From Cryomorphaceae bacterium (GTDB lineage: Bacteria > Bacteroidota > Bacteroidia > Flavobacteriales_G > Salibacteraceae), in the NCBI GenBank assembly GCA_003564735.1, contig PXEK01000045.1, forward strand, positions 1 to 5,018: a stretch of 5,018 bases of DNA, in the 5' to 3' direction. The notes beneath the pieces were generated by a model that was not told where the DNA came from, searched no databases, and worked only from the letters and a program-made list of their open reading frames with translations. The position numbers and the translations under genes were made by a program. Shown here in pieces: positions 1 to 5,018 of this stretch (the stretch's first letter is position 1; each line of letters starts with the position of its first letter).

Positions 1-411
1 GTACCGGCTAAAAAAGTTGAACCCAAAATAAATAACGCTCCACAGCAAGAACAGCACCGTCCAGTTGAAGGTTCTGACCAAAAAAACAGCTAAATCTAAC
101 GTATCGGTTTCAAAAACCAATGCTGTAATGGTGGCGTAAAGCACTTGAAAAAGTATGCCCAACAAAATGCCCGAAATAAATATGCGGGGAACCAATGCCG
201 TTAGTTTGAGCTTTGTCCAGCCCCACTGCACCGCTGCAGACCTATACAAATGACTTAAACCAAACCCCAAAACAAACGCCGTGAATAAGTGAATAAATAC
301 CGCTAAATCAAAGGCATTACCGCTGATGTAATGCAAAAAAGCGGCTATTCCCACGTAGGTAAACCACCCGCCGGACTGTAAAACAAAATAGAGCCGTTGT
401 TTTGAAATCAC
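1..411 (-). CDS. LytS/YesM-type sensor histidine kinase, N-terminal membrane part (partial)
   Basis: The first 137 residues are visible and the gene runs off the left edge. They form a very hydrophobic protein with about four membrane segments (roughly residues 8-29, 36-55, 75-100 and 116-134). Family-like marks are the HLYR motif after helix 2 (54-57), the Trp-rich WGW stretch (63-65), a Pro-Arg pair opening helix 3 (75-76) and the ending WSVIYFGFNFFSRY (124-137). These recall the membrane domain of the LytS/YesM-type kinases (His_kinase family) common in Bacteroidota, which normally signal to a LytTR response regulator. The kinase core, with its phosphorylated His and ATP site, lies outside the window, so the call rests on the membrane domain alone. 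The start is GTG at 411-409; a TGA stop lies two codons upstream in frame, so no earlier start exists. It lies 44 bases after the acyltransferase stop on the same strand. Another polytopic membrane protein is the main alternative. Confidence 0.7.
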   Translation of the reverse strand, partial: MISKQRLYFVLQSGGWFTYVGIAAFLHYISGNAFDLAVFIHLFTAFVLGFGLSHLYRSAAVQWGWTKLKLTALVPRIFISGILLGILFQVLYATITALVFETDTLDLAVFLVRTFNWTVLFLLWSVIYFGFNFFSRY

Positions 412-416
412 GGCTC
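391..416 (-). repeat. Perfect 7-bp inverted repeat over the kinase start codon
   Basis: GAGCCGT (391-397) and ACGGCTC (410-416) are perfect inverted copies separated by 12 bases. The GTG start (411-409) overlaps one arm, and that arm touches the last base of the -7 box. It could fold at the very 5' end of the mRNA and limit initiation, or act as an operator. No function can be assigned from sequence. Confidence 0.45.
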
Positions 417-448
417 AAAGGTAGCATCACTTTTTGATTGCGCCGCAA
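416..448 (-). promoter_or_regulatory. Candidate Bacteroidota promoter for the kinase gene
   Basis: On the minus strand TACCTTTG (423-416) fits the -7 consensus TAnnTTTG exactly. A TTG (448-446) stands 22 bases upstream, near the usual spacing for a -33 element. Transcription would begin within a few bases of the GTG at 411, giving a leaderless or nearly leaderless mRNA. The element sits between the acyltransferase stop and the kinase start, so the kinase is probably transcribed separately. Confidence 0.5.
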
Positions 449-455
449 CCGCTCA

Positions 456-1250
456 TCACATTGCAGCCGCCCAACCGGACCGGTTTTGAGTAACAGGGCT
501 CACAAGTTGTAAGTCGTACCGGCTTCGCATCTGTTTTGCGTTAAAATCAATCCACTGCACGGTTTTATGTTTTAAATACTCCGGTTCCGTCGAGGCCAAT
601 AAAGGCCCGGATTTAAAACTTACTCGCGTGTGAGGTTTCCCTTGGGTACGCACAAAATGAGGCAAAAATGAAGCATCTCCTACCCAAGCATAGTTAGGAT
701 TTTCATACTCCAATACCAAAGGTACTATCGGAATTCCCGTTTTCGCACTCAACTTAAATACGCCGTTATGCGGGTTGGAGAACCCCGACTCCAATCGCGT
801 AGTACCCTCGGCAAAAACCACAACGGAGTTGCCGTTCAATATGCGCTGTTTTATTTGCAGACCCGATTGCATCCGGCTTTTCATTTCGTCTCTTTTTACG
901 GGAATATTGCGAGTACGGCGGATATACTTGCCCAAAACCGGCCAACTGAATGCCTCCTGCTTGATGACGAAAAAACTTCCGGTGAAACTTGCAATTACAG
1001 CGCCGTCAAGGTACGATTTGTGATTACAAACGTATATCACCGGGCGCCCCGGCTCGCTGTAATCGGCATCTACCTCAACCTTTAAGGTTTTTAGCGTTTT
1101 TCGACCCCAACGACGCATACAAACGGCCGCTTTTTCATCGTACTTAGGGGTATTTACATAACCGTTTATTTTATTTACCTCTTTACGCGTATCGTATAAA
1201 AAACGAACGAGTCTGTATCCACCTCTGCAACCTCTTACCCATTTTCGCAT
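456..1250 (-). CDS. PlsC-like lysophospholipid/O-acyltransferase, probable GlsA/OlsA
   Basis: This 264-residue protein is a membrane-associated acyltransferase of the PlsC (LPLAT) family, near the usual 240-270 residues. All four family blocks are visible: NHKSYLD, the catalytic HX4D (N76, H77, D82); a block II-like GKYIRRTRNIPVKR (107-120); FAEGTTR (146-152), the acceptor-phosphate block with Ala in place of the usual Pro; and GIPIVPLVLEY (172-182). By family it transfers an acyl chain from acyl-ACP or acyl-CoA to a hydroxyl group. Its ATG lies inside the 3' end of the upstream N-acyltransferase gene (16-base overlap), implying translational coupling. From that context I infer that it esterifies the 3-hydroxyl of an N-acylated amino acid, making glycine or ornithine lipid, as GlsA/OlsA do. 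An ordinary 1-acyl-glycerol-3-phosphate acyltransferase (PlsC) cannot be excluded. The tail after about residue 245 is polar and unassigned. Confidence 0.82.
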   Translation of the reverse strand: MRKWVRGCRGGYRLVRFLYDTRKEVNKINGYVNTPKYDEKAAVCMRRWGRKTLKTLKVEVDADYSEPGRPVIYVCNHKSYLDGAVIASFTGSFFVIKQEAFSWPVLGKYIRRTRNIPVKRDEMKSRMQSGLQIKQRILNGNSVVVFAEGTTRLESGFSNPHNGVFKLSAKTGIPIVPLVLEYENPNYAWVGDASFLPHFVRTQGKPHTRVSFKSGPLLASTEPEYLKHKTVQWIDFNAKQMRSRYDLQLVSPVTQNRSGWAAAM

Positions 1251-2833
1251 ACTTTTAAATTTTTGTGTGTTTCTCCCGGGATGTGATTCTTATCTAACAG
1301 CATTAAAACATCAATAGATCGGGAGAATTGAATATCGACGTTTATACCCAATACACTTGCGTTTTGCTGTAAATAACGCTTGATTAATACGGGCATTCCT
1401 CCACTTTGCGGATCAATACTTTTTATTAGCGATTCGGGGCTCTGCGCTACATAATCGTTGTGAAAAGCTACCGCCGCTCGCTGTTTCTTATTCAGTTTCA
1501 ACAAACAGGGAACGTTGGGAAAAATAAAAGGAGAAAGATATTCGTTTTCGTAATGTTGAGTGAGATAATCAACCATCAGCTTGCGTGATACAGGACTGTA
1601 AACGTTACTTATACTTGCCGCACCCAATAAAAACTGCATGTTTGGTGACTCATTAAATACTTGGTAAATTCCTTTCCACAGCAAGAATAAAGGCAACCTT
1701 TTTCCACGGTATGCGCTCACGATAAATGACCTGCCCAACTCCATAGTTTTGGAGAGTACATGTTCAAAACCGGGCTCGTACGTAAACAGCGTACTTGTAT
1801 AAAAGCCGTTTACCCCATACCTCTCGATAATTTGATCACCAAAACCTATACGGTACGCCCCCGCTATTTCGTTATTTTTAGAATCCCAGAGAACCAAGTG
1901 CTCATAATAAGCATCAAACTCATCAATATCAGCAGCTTTCCCTGTGCCCTCACCTACTTCTCGAAAAGTTATCTCCCTCAAAATTCCGATTTCATTCAGA
2001 ACCGACGGACAGTGCTTTTTAGTGGTTAAAACCACCTCAAACTCTCCTTGTGAAAAAAGACGCCTTTCTTCAGGTAAGGCCTCAATCTCTTGCCGTATGC
2101 GCTCCTTAAGGGAAACAGGGCGTTTTTTAGATACCGGTTTGACCAGGTCTTTGATCAATGCGTCCAATTTCGCGTTAAAATCTGCGCGACTACGCGTCTT
2201 CATCAAGGAAAAGTAGCCCGCTATCAATTGAGCGAACCTATCAGGCTCCCAACCTAGGGTTTGGCGCAAATCGATATTGTATTCGATGAGCTTAACCGGG
2301 TTAATTTCATCACCGTTTCTAACTATTCGCAAGCCGCAGTTTAAAGATAACAAAGTCAACTTTACCAACGCCGTAGCAGCATAAAATTTCGCCTTACTCT
2401 TTTTTTGTAAAAACGATTTTTTCGCCGGTAAGCAAAAAACGGGAGTAAAGCCGTCAATTAAAAAGCGGTGAACTTTTGACGCTTGTATGCGAACGTTTTC
2501 CTCACCCGCCTCGCTGCTATAAAACTCACGGTATGTTGCCGATTTATCGGTAAACAGCGGTTCGCTTTCTTCAGGTAAAAAATACACGGGAGGTTTCCCG
2601 CCAATTTTACCGGGCAACCCCTTTCGGTTGTGAAGAAACCAAAAGTCTTTTTCAGGCATCACCGCGGCGTAGCATCCGCCGGGCAGACCGGTGAATTCTT
2701 GCGCTTCCACGTAATGAGGAATAGCTTCATTTTCAGAACCGGGTTCAATGTAGGTAACCTTCATGCTTTTTCCCGACCCGCCGATAAAAGTATTTAGTCC
2801 GCGGGCATAAACAGATTTTAGTATAGTTGTCAT
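1235..2833 (-). CDS. OlsB/GlsB-like amino acid N-acyltransferase with unassigned N-terminal domain
   Basis: About 532 residues from the ATG at 2833. The C-terminal half is a clear GNAT/hemolysin-type acyltransferase (Acetyltransf_5, OlsB/GlsB/OlsF group): LREITFREVGEGTGK (285-299), DEFDAYYEHLVLWD (304-317), GAYRIG (325-330), MELGRSFI (364-371), LPLFLLWKG (380-388), GAASISNVYS (404-413) and a late GGMPVLIKRYL (478-488). This family moves a 3-hydroxyacyl chain from ACP to the amino group of glycine or ornithine, the first step of aminolipid synthesis. The N-terminal half (about 1-240) I do not recognise; bifunctional OlsF proteins carry an O-acyltransferase there, but no convincing NHX4D and FPEG pair is visible. 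The partner acyltransferase is instead the overlapping downstream gene. Start choice: the frame opens at GTG 2857, eight codons earlier, but a -7-like element (2849-2842) lies between the two, favouring the ATG. No clear Shine-Dalgarno precedes either. Glycine versus ornithine cannot be decided from sequence. Confidence 0.8.
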   Translation of the reverse strand: MTTILKSVYARGLNTFIGGSGKSMKVTYIEPGSENEAIPHYVEAQEFTGLPGGCYAAVMPEKDFWFLHNRKGLPGKIGGKPPVYFLPEESEPLFTDKSATYREFYSSEAGEENVRIQASKVHRFLIDGFTPVFCLPAKKSFLQKKSKAKFYAATALVKLTLLSLNCGLRIVRNGDEINPVKLIEYNIDLRQTLGWEPDRFAQLIAGYFSLMKTRSRADFNAKLDALIKDLVKPVSKKRPVSLKERIRQEIEALPEERRLFSQGEFEVVLTTKKHCPSVLNEIGILREITFREVGEGTGKAADIDEFDAYYEHLVLWDSKNNEIAGAYRIGFGDQIIERYGVNGFYTSTLFTYEPGFEHVLSKTMELGRSFIVSAYRGKRLPLFLLWKGIYQVFNESPNMQFLLGAASISNVYSPVSRKLMVDYLTQHYENEYLSPFIFPNVPCLLKLNKKQRAAVAFHNDYVAQSPESLIKSIDPQSGGMPVLIKRYLQQNASVLGINVDIQFSRSIDVLMLLDKNHIPGETHKNLKVCENG

Positions 2834-2841
2834 AGTACTTG

Positions 2842-2849
2842 CAAATAGA
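2842..2849 (-). promoter_or_regulatory. Weak candidate -7 element for the aminolipid genes
   Basis: On the minus strand TCTATTTG differs from the TAnnTTTG consensus at one fixed position and ends 8 bases before the ATG at 2833. No TTG is found at the expected upstream distance. It is the best candidate on this strand in the divergent region, but weak. Confidence 0.28.
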
Positions 2850-2878
2850 CTGCTCACAAGTTACTTAGATCTATACTC

Positions 2879-2917
2879 AACTTTACTTATTCGTGAATTA
2901 ATCGCTAAGTAGAAGTT
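2879..2917. repeat. Imperfect dyad in the divergent intergenic region
   Basis: AACTTTACTTA (2879-2889) and TAAGTAGAAGTT (2906-2917) are inverted copies with a single-base bulge, 16 bases apart. A third TACTTA lies at 2862-2867. The site is between the minus-strand aminolipid genes and plus-strand rbfA, where an operator serving one or both directions would sit. No regulator is identifiable in the window. Confidence 0.4.
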
Positions 2918-2996
2918 AACCCTTGAGACATTTGATAGATTTTCAATACAAACTTCCCGGCCTTTACACAACCGGCAAATGACCCTGATAATATGC

Positions 2997-3004
2997 TAAC
3001 TTTG
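2997..3004 (+). promoter_or_regulatory. Candidate -7 promoter element for rbfA and the permease gene
   Basis: TAACTTTG matches the Bacteroidota -7 consensus TAnnTTTG exactly and ends 19 bases before the rbfA ATG. That would leave a leader of roughly 12-16 bases. I see no clear TTG at the expected -33 distance. Confidence 0.5.
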
Positions 3005-3023
3005 CGCACTCAAAATAAAAGGT

Positions 3024-3359
3024 ATGGATACCATTAGACAACAAAAAGTAGCCTCACTCATCAAGCGCCATACGGGCGAAATACTCACACACAATGCCCC
3101 GCAATATTTGCCGGGTAAAATGCTCACGGTAACCACCGTTCGTGTGAGTCCCGATTTAAGCTTCGCTAAAGTTTATGTGAGTATTTTCCCGAGTGATGAC
3201 CTCAAGGCCGATATTAACACGCTCAAAAAGCATGAAAAAGCCGTGCGCGGTTTGCTGGGCAAAAGGGTAAAAAACCAATTGCGCATCGTGCCGGAAATTG
3301 CTTTTTATGTTGATGATTCTCAAGACCACGCCGAAAGAATTGATGAGCTGCTAAAGTGA
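3024..3359 (+). CDS. rbfA: Ribosome-binding factor A
   Basis: RbfA is a small KH-fold protein that binds the immature 30S subunit near helix 1 of 16S rRNA. It assists late maturation and cold adaptation. The 111 residues fit the family length. Diagnostic stretches are an N-terminal helix ending in the region of residues 5-22, the strand block VTTVRVSPDLSFAKVYVSIF (36-55), a central helix (about 63-79), and the C-terminal signature LRIVPEIAFYVDDSQDHAERIDELL (86-110), which matches the family's usual P-E-I/L-x-F-x-x-D-x-S...RIDELL ending. The ATG at 3024 gives the normal N-terminus; a purine run (AAAAGG) abuts it too closely to be a standard Shine-Dalgarno. The stop TGA overlaps the GTG of the next gene by 4 bases (GTGA), so the two are very probably co-transcribed and coupled. 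This pairing with an FtsX-type permease recurs in Bacteroidota as far as I recall. Confidence 0.95.
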   Translation: MDTIRQQKVASLIKRHTGEILTHNAPQYLPGKMLTVTTVRVSPDLSFAKVYVSIFPSDDLKADINTLKKHEKAVRGLLGKRVKNQLRIVPEIAFYVDDSQDHAERIDELLK

Positions 3360-4579
3360 AATTCAGCAACACCATAGCCTTTCGTTACCTCTTTGGTAAA
3401 AAGAACCACAATGTGGTGAACCTCATCTCTTACATCTCAATGTTGGGAGTGGGCATTGGAGCTATGGCTCTGATTATTATACTCTCGGCATTTAACGGAC
3501 TCGAACAACTCGTGCAATCGCTGTACAGTAGCTTTGACCCCGAAATTCGCGTAGAGCCGGCAAAAGGAAAGTTTTTTGACAGTACGGCGGTTGATTATCA
3601 AGCCCTGCTTGATCTTGAAGAGGTGGATACCCTGAGTTACTCGTTGGAAGAATCGGTGATGTTGCGGTACGGCGATTTACAGGCCTTTGCCAAAATGAAG
3701 GGAACCGATAACGCTTTCTTGCAAATGAGCAACATGCCTATTCATATTTACCGCGGCTCAAGCACGTTGTACGGTCCGCAAAAAACACCCCAAATGATTG
3801 CAGGGTATTTTGTGGCGCAACAAATTAACGCTCAACCGGGAGGCGTACGACCCGTGAATATTTATACCGCTAATCCCAACGCCTCGGGAGCCTCCCTGCA
3901 AACCAATGCTTTTTTCAGCAAGCAAATTATGACCGGCGGTATTTTCTCCATCAATGCCGATTTTGACCGCGAGTATATTGTTGTGCCCCTCTCCTTTGCC
4001 CGCGACTTGTTGCAACGCGCAAGTGCGCTCAGCTCCGTTGATATTCAATTGCAAAAGGGGGGTTCACCGGAAAGAGCCCGCGATATAATTCAATCGGTGG
4101 TGGGTGAAGATTTCAGCGTAAAAACACGCTACCAACTCAATGAGATGTTGTACAAAACCAACAAAACCGAAAAGTGGATCACCTTCCTTATTCTCACCTT
4201 TGTTTTGGTCATTGCCACCTTTAACATCATAGGGTCACTCACCATGCTCATTTTAGACAAAAAGAAAGACATTGGAATACTCAAGAGCATGGGTGCCGAT
4301 CACCAACTTTTGCGCACCGTATTTTTTAAAGAAGGCCTACTTATTTCAATCATAGGCGGCGGTTTGGGATTGATTTTAGGACTCATTGTGGTTTGGGCTC
4401 AAAGTGAGTTCAAAATAGTGAAATTACAAGGTTTGTTGGTTGATGCCTACCCCGTGCTTATTAATCCGTACGATATTCTTTACATCGTCATCGTTATTTC
4501 CGTAATCGGATCCGTAGCCGCTTTGATTCCGCCCGCAGTGGTGCTCAAACGATATGCTCGTGAGCGTATAGAGCTTTAA
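3356..4579 (+). CDS. LolC/LolE-type ABC transporter permease (MacB-PCD/FtsX)
   Basis: An inner-membrane permease of 407 residues, the usual size for LolC/LolE (about 400-415). Its order is typical: a cytoplasmic start IAFRYLFGKK (7-16), transmembrane helix 1 (about 21-48, ending LSAFNG), a large periplasmic domain (about 50-270, MacB-PCD-like), then three FtsX-domain helices (about 274-299, 325-348 and 372-394). The cytoplasmic loop DKKKDIGILKSMGAD (301-315) is the coupling segment that contacts the ATPase in this family. LolCDE releases outer-membrane lipoproteins to the carrier LolA. That role is the likely one here, but FtsX-type permeases of other substrates share this layout. The ATPase (LolD) is not adjacent in the window, as is common when these genes are scattered. 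The start is GTG at 3356, overlapping the rbfA stop; it gives the canonical N-terminus, and no ATG offers a better one. Confidence 0.85.
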   Translation: MKFSNTIAFRYLFGKKNHNVVNLISYISMLGVGIGAMALIIILSAFNGLEQLVQSLYSSFDPEIRVEPAKGKFFDSTAVDYQALLDLEEVDTLSYSLEESVMLRYGDLQAFAKMKGTDNAFLQMSNMPIHIYRGSSTLYGPQKTPQMIAGYFVAQQINAQPGGVRPVNIYTANPNASGASLQTNAFFSKQIMTGGIFSINADFDREYIVVPLSFARDLLQRASALSSVDIQLQKGGSPERARDIIQSVVGEDFSVKTRYQLNEMLYKTNKTEKWITFLILTFVLVIATFNIIGSLTMLILDKKKDIGILKSMGADHQLLRTVFFKEGLLISIIGGGLGLILGLIVVWAQSEFKIVKLQGLLVDAYPVLINPYDILYIVIVISVIGSVAALIPPAVVLKRYARERIEL

Positions 4580-4596
4580 TCACTTTTCCAAATCCC

Positions 4597-4612
4597 CACC
4601 CAAAACCGGGTG
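4597..4612 (+). terminator. Weak candidate terminator after the permease gene
   Basis: CACCC (4597-4601) and GGGTG (4608-4612) form a 5-bp GC-rich stem with a 6-base loop, 17 bases after the permease stop. A short T run (4620-4623) follows only after 7 bases, so intrinsic termination would be inefficient. The placement between two transcription units is right. Confidence 0.35.
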
Positions 4613-4652
4613 AACGTAATTTTAAAAAACAATACAATTCATCGGGTTGTCA

Positions 4653-4660
4653 TATCTTTG
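4653..4660 (+). promoter_or_regulatory. Candidate -7 promoter element for the fluoride riboswitch/CLC unit
   Basis: TATCTTTG matches TAnnTTTG exactly. Transcription would start near 4666, giving a leader of about 165 bases that contains the whole riboswitch. A TTG just upstream (4647-4649) is too close to serve as the -33 box, and none is seen at the expected distance. Confidence 0.5.
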
Positions 4661-4689
4661 CAGCGTTTCATCCAAATGATGAATTTCAA

Positions 4690-4706
4690 ATCCTCATAAT
4701 GAGGAT
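4690..4706. repeat. Perfect 8-bp palindrome in the leader, just upstream of the riboswitch
   Basis: ATCCTCAT and ATGAGGAT are perfect inverted copies around a single central A. In RNA it would form a 6-bp hairpin with a 5-base loop, ending 10 bases before the aptamer. In DNA it could be an operator some 30 bases past the -7 element. Its role is unknown. Confidence 0.45.
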
Positions 4707-4716
4707 ATACAAAAAA

Positions 4717-4766
4717 GGAAATGGTGTTCTTCCTTAACCAACCGCCGTAAAAAGCTAATGACGCCT
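4717..4766 (+). ncRNA. Fluoride riboswitch aptamer (crcB motif)
   Basis: This RNA element binds fluoride through a magnesium cluster and turns on fluoride-resistance genes. The conserved layout is visible by eye. The first stem is GGAA (4717-4720) with TTCC (4730-4733), enclosing the loop ATGGTGTTC (4721-4729). Then come the linker TTAACCAACC, a short GC/GC stem (4744-4745 with 4754-4755) around an A-rich loop, and the 3' segment GCTAATGACGCCT (4754-4766). Loop bases GGTGT (4723-4727) pair with ACGCC (4761-4765), a 5-bp pseudoknot with one G-U pair, as the family requires. Compared with the usual GGnGAUGG...GCUGAUGA, the first stem has a compensated A-U pair and the 3' segment reads GCTAATGA. 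The gene 65 bases downstream is a CLC channel, a classic partner. I am confident in the class; it was identified by motif recall, not by a covariance search. Confidence 0.9.
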
Positions 4767-4826
4767 GTTGAATGATTTAAAAATATTGAGGATTTAGCCA
4801 CCTAAATTTCAACTCGTTTAACAGGC
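4763..4826 (+). promoter_or_regulatory. Predicted expression platform of the fluoride riboswitch
   Basis: GCCTGTT (4763-4769) is the exact inverse complement of AACAGGC (4820-4826), which holds the only AGG near the ATG at 4831. The first three bases of the left arm also form the aptamer pseudoknot, so the two folds exclude each other. Inside the loop is a second hairpin: ATTTAG (4792-4797) with CTAAAT (4802-4807), loop CCAC, extended by two G-U pairs and TTG/CAA with a bulged A. Without fluoride the long hairpin would mask the initiation region; with fluoride bound, the left arm is held in the aptamer and the start is exposed. No terminator-like T tract follows, favouring control of translation. 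Confidence 0.6.
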
Positions 4827-4830
4827 ACAA

Positions 4831-5018
4831 ATGAACAACCAAAAACAAAACTCCAAGGGTAACGAGGTAAAGTTTCAAGCCCTGCACTTTCTCGAAAACT
4901 ATCCTGCACTACCCTACATTTTAAAGTGGACCGTTATAGGTTTACTTATCGGAGTACCTATAGGAACGGCATCGGCAGGATTCCTGCACTCTTTACATTG
5001 GGCCACAAACTTTAGAGA
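4831..5018 (+). CDS. CLC-family chloride/fluoride channel or antiporter, N-terminus (partial)
   Basis: The first 62 residues are visible and the gene runs off the right edge. After a polar start comes LENYPALPYILKW, then the first membrane helix TVIGLLIGVPIGTASAGFLHSLHWATNFR (about 34-62). This matches the N-terminus of bacterial CLC proteins annotated as voltage-gated chloride channel family: hydrophobic helix with G-rich turns, an A-S-A-x-F-L-x-S-L-x-W-A-T block and a following Arg. CLC proteins move anions across the inner membrane. The fluoride riboswitch upstream strongly suggests the CLC-F subgroup, a fluoride/proton antiporter that exports toxic fluoride. The selectivity residues that would prove this lie outside the window. 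The start is the ATG at 4831, with AGG five bases upstream inside the predicted masking hairpin. There is no earlier in-frame candidate consistent with the riboswitch. Confidence 0.8.
   Translation, partial: MNNQKQNSKGNEVKFQALHFLENYPALPYILKWTVIGLLIGVPIGTASAGFLHSLHWATNFR

Noticed and set aside
768..1085. Plus-strand open frames within the acyltransferase gene (768-1085, 775-1023)
   Set aside because: They lie antisense to a gene with clear PlsC motifs, resemble no family, and have no promoter or initiation signal.
1760..2216. Plus-strand open frames within the N-acyltransferase gene
   Set aside because: They are antisense to the conserved acyltransferase coding region, and their translations show no recognisable motif.
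2453..2470. HRFLID (residues 122-127) as a catalytic HX4D in the N-terminal domain of the N-acyltransferase
   Set aside because: It lacks the preceding Asn and the surrounding small-residue pattern, and no FPEG-like block follows at the expected distance. A chance match is more likely, though a diverged fold cannot be ruled out.
2866..2873. TAGATCTA palindrome in the divergent region
   Set aside because: An 8-base palindrome of this composition is expected by chance and has no flanking symmetry.
3758..4054. Minus-strand open frame within the permease gene
   Set aside because: It is an antisense shadow of the periplasmic domain of a well-supported permease.
4676..4699. Seven-codon leader peptide (ATGATG...TAA) before the riboswitch
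   Set aside because: It is short, has no run of a single amino acid codon, and lies ahead of a riboswitch that already explains control; probably chance.
4792..4812. Inner hairpin of the leader as a transcription terminator
   Set aside because: The stem is AU-rich and no T tract follows, so it fits an antisequestering or sequestering structure better than an intrinsic terminator.

Overview
The window looks like a chromosomal segment of a Bacteroidota bacterium, plausibly of the Flavobacteriales or a neighbouring order. The evidence is several TAnnTTTG -7 promoter elements typical of that phylum, weak or absent Shine-Dalgarno sequences, an rbfA gene overlapped by a LolC/FtsX-type permease gene, a LytS-type sensor kinase, and an aminolipid acyltransferase gene pair of the kind described in Bacteroidota. 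No mobile element, CRISPR array, tRNA or rRNA was seen. All genes look intact except the two cut by the window edges.

Left part, minus strand (1-2857). A GNAT/OlsB-like N-acyltransferase gene with a large unassigned N-terminal domain overlaps by 16 bases a PlsC-like O-acyltransferase gene. Together they look like a two-gene route to glycine or ornithine lipids: the first enzyme would N-acylate the amino acid with a 3-hydroxy fatty acid and the second would add the ester-linked acyl chain. Downstream on the same strand, the N-terminal membrane part of a LytS/YesM-type histidine kinase runs off the left edge. It seems to have its own promoter, which overlaps the end of the acyltransferase gene.

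Middle, plus strand (2858-4579). A divergent intergenic region carries a TAACTTTG element and an imperfect dyad. It leads into rbfA (30S maturation), which overlaps by 4 bases a gene for a four-helix LolC/LolE/FtsX-type ABC permease.

Right part (4580-5018). After a weak terminator candidate, a TATCTTTG element begins a leader of about 165 bases. The leader holds a small palindrome, a well-formed fluoride riboswitch aptamer (crcB motif) and a predicted translational expression platform. The leader precedes the start of a CLC-family channel/antiporter gene that runs off the right edge. This is the most interesting module: a fluoride-sensing leader driving a probable CLC-F fluoride exporter. The aptamer's pseudoknot strand can alternatively pair with the sequence just before the start codon.
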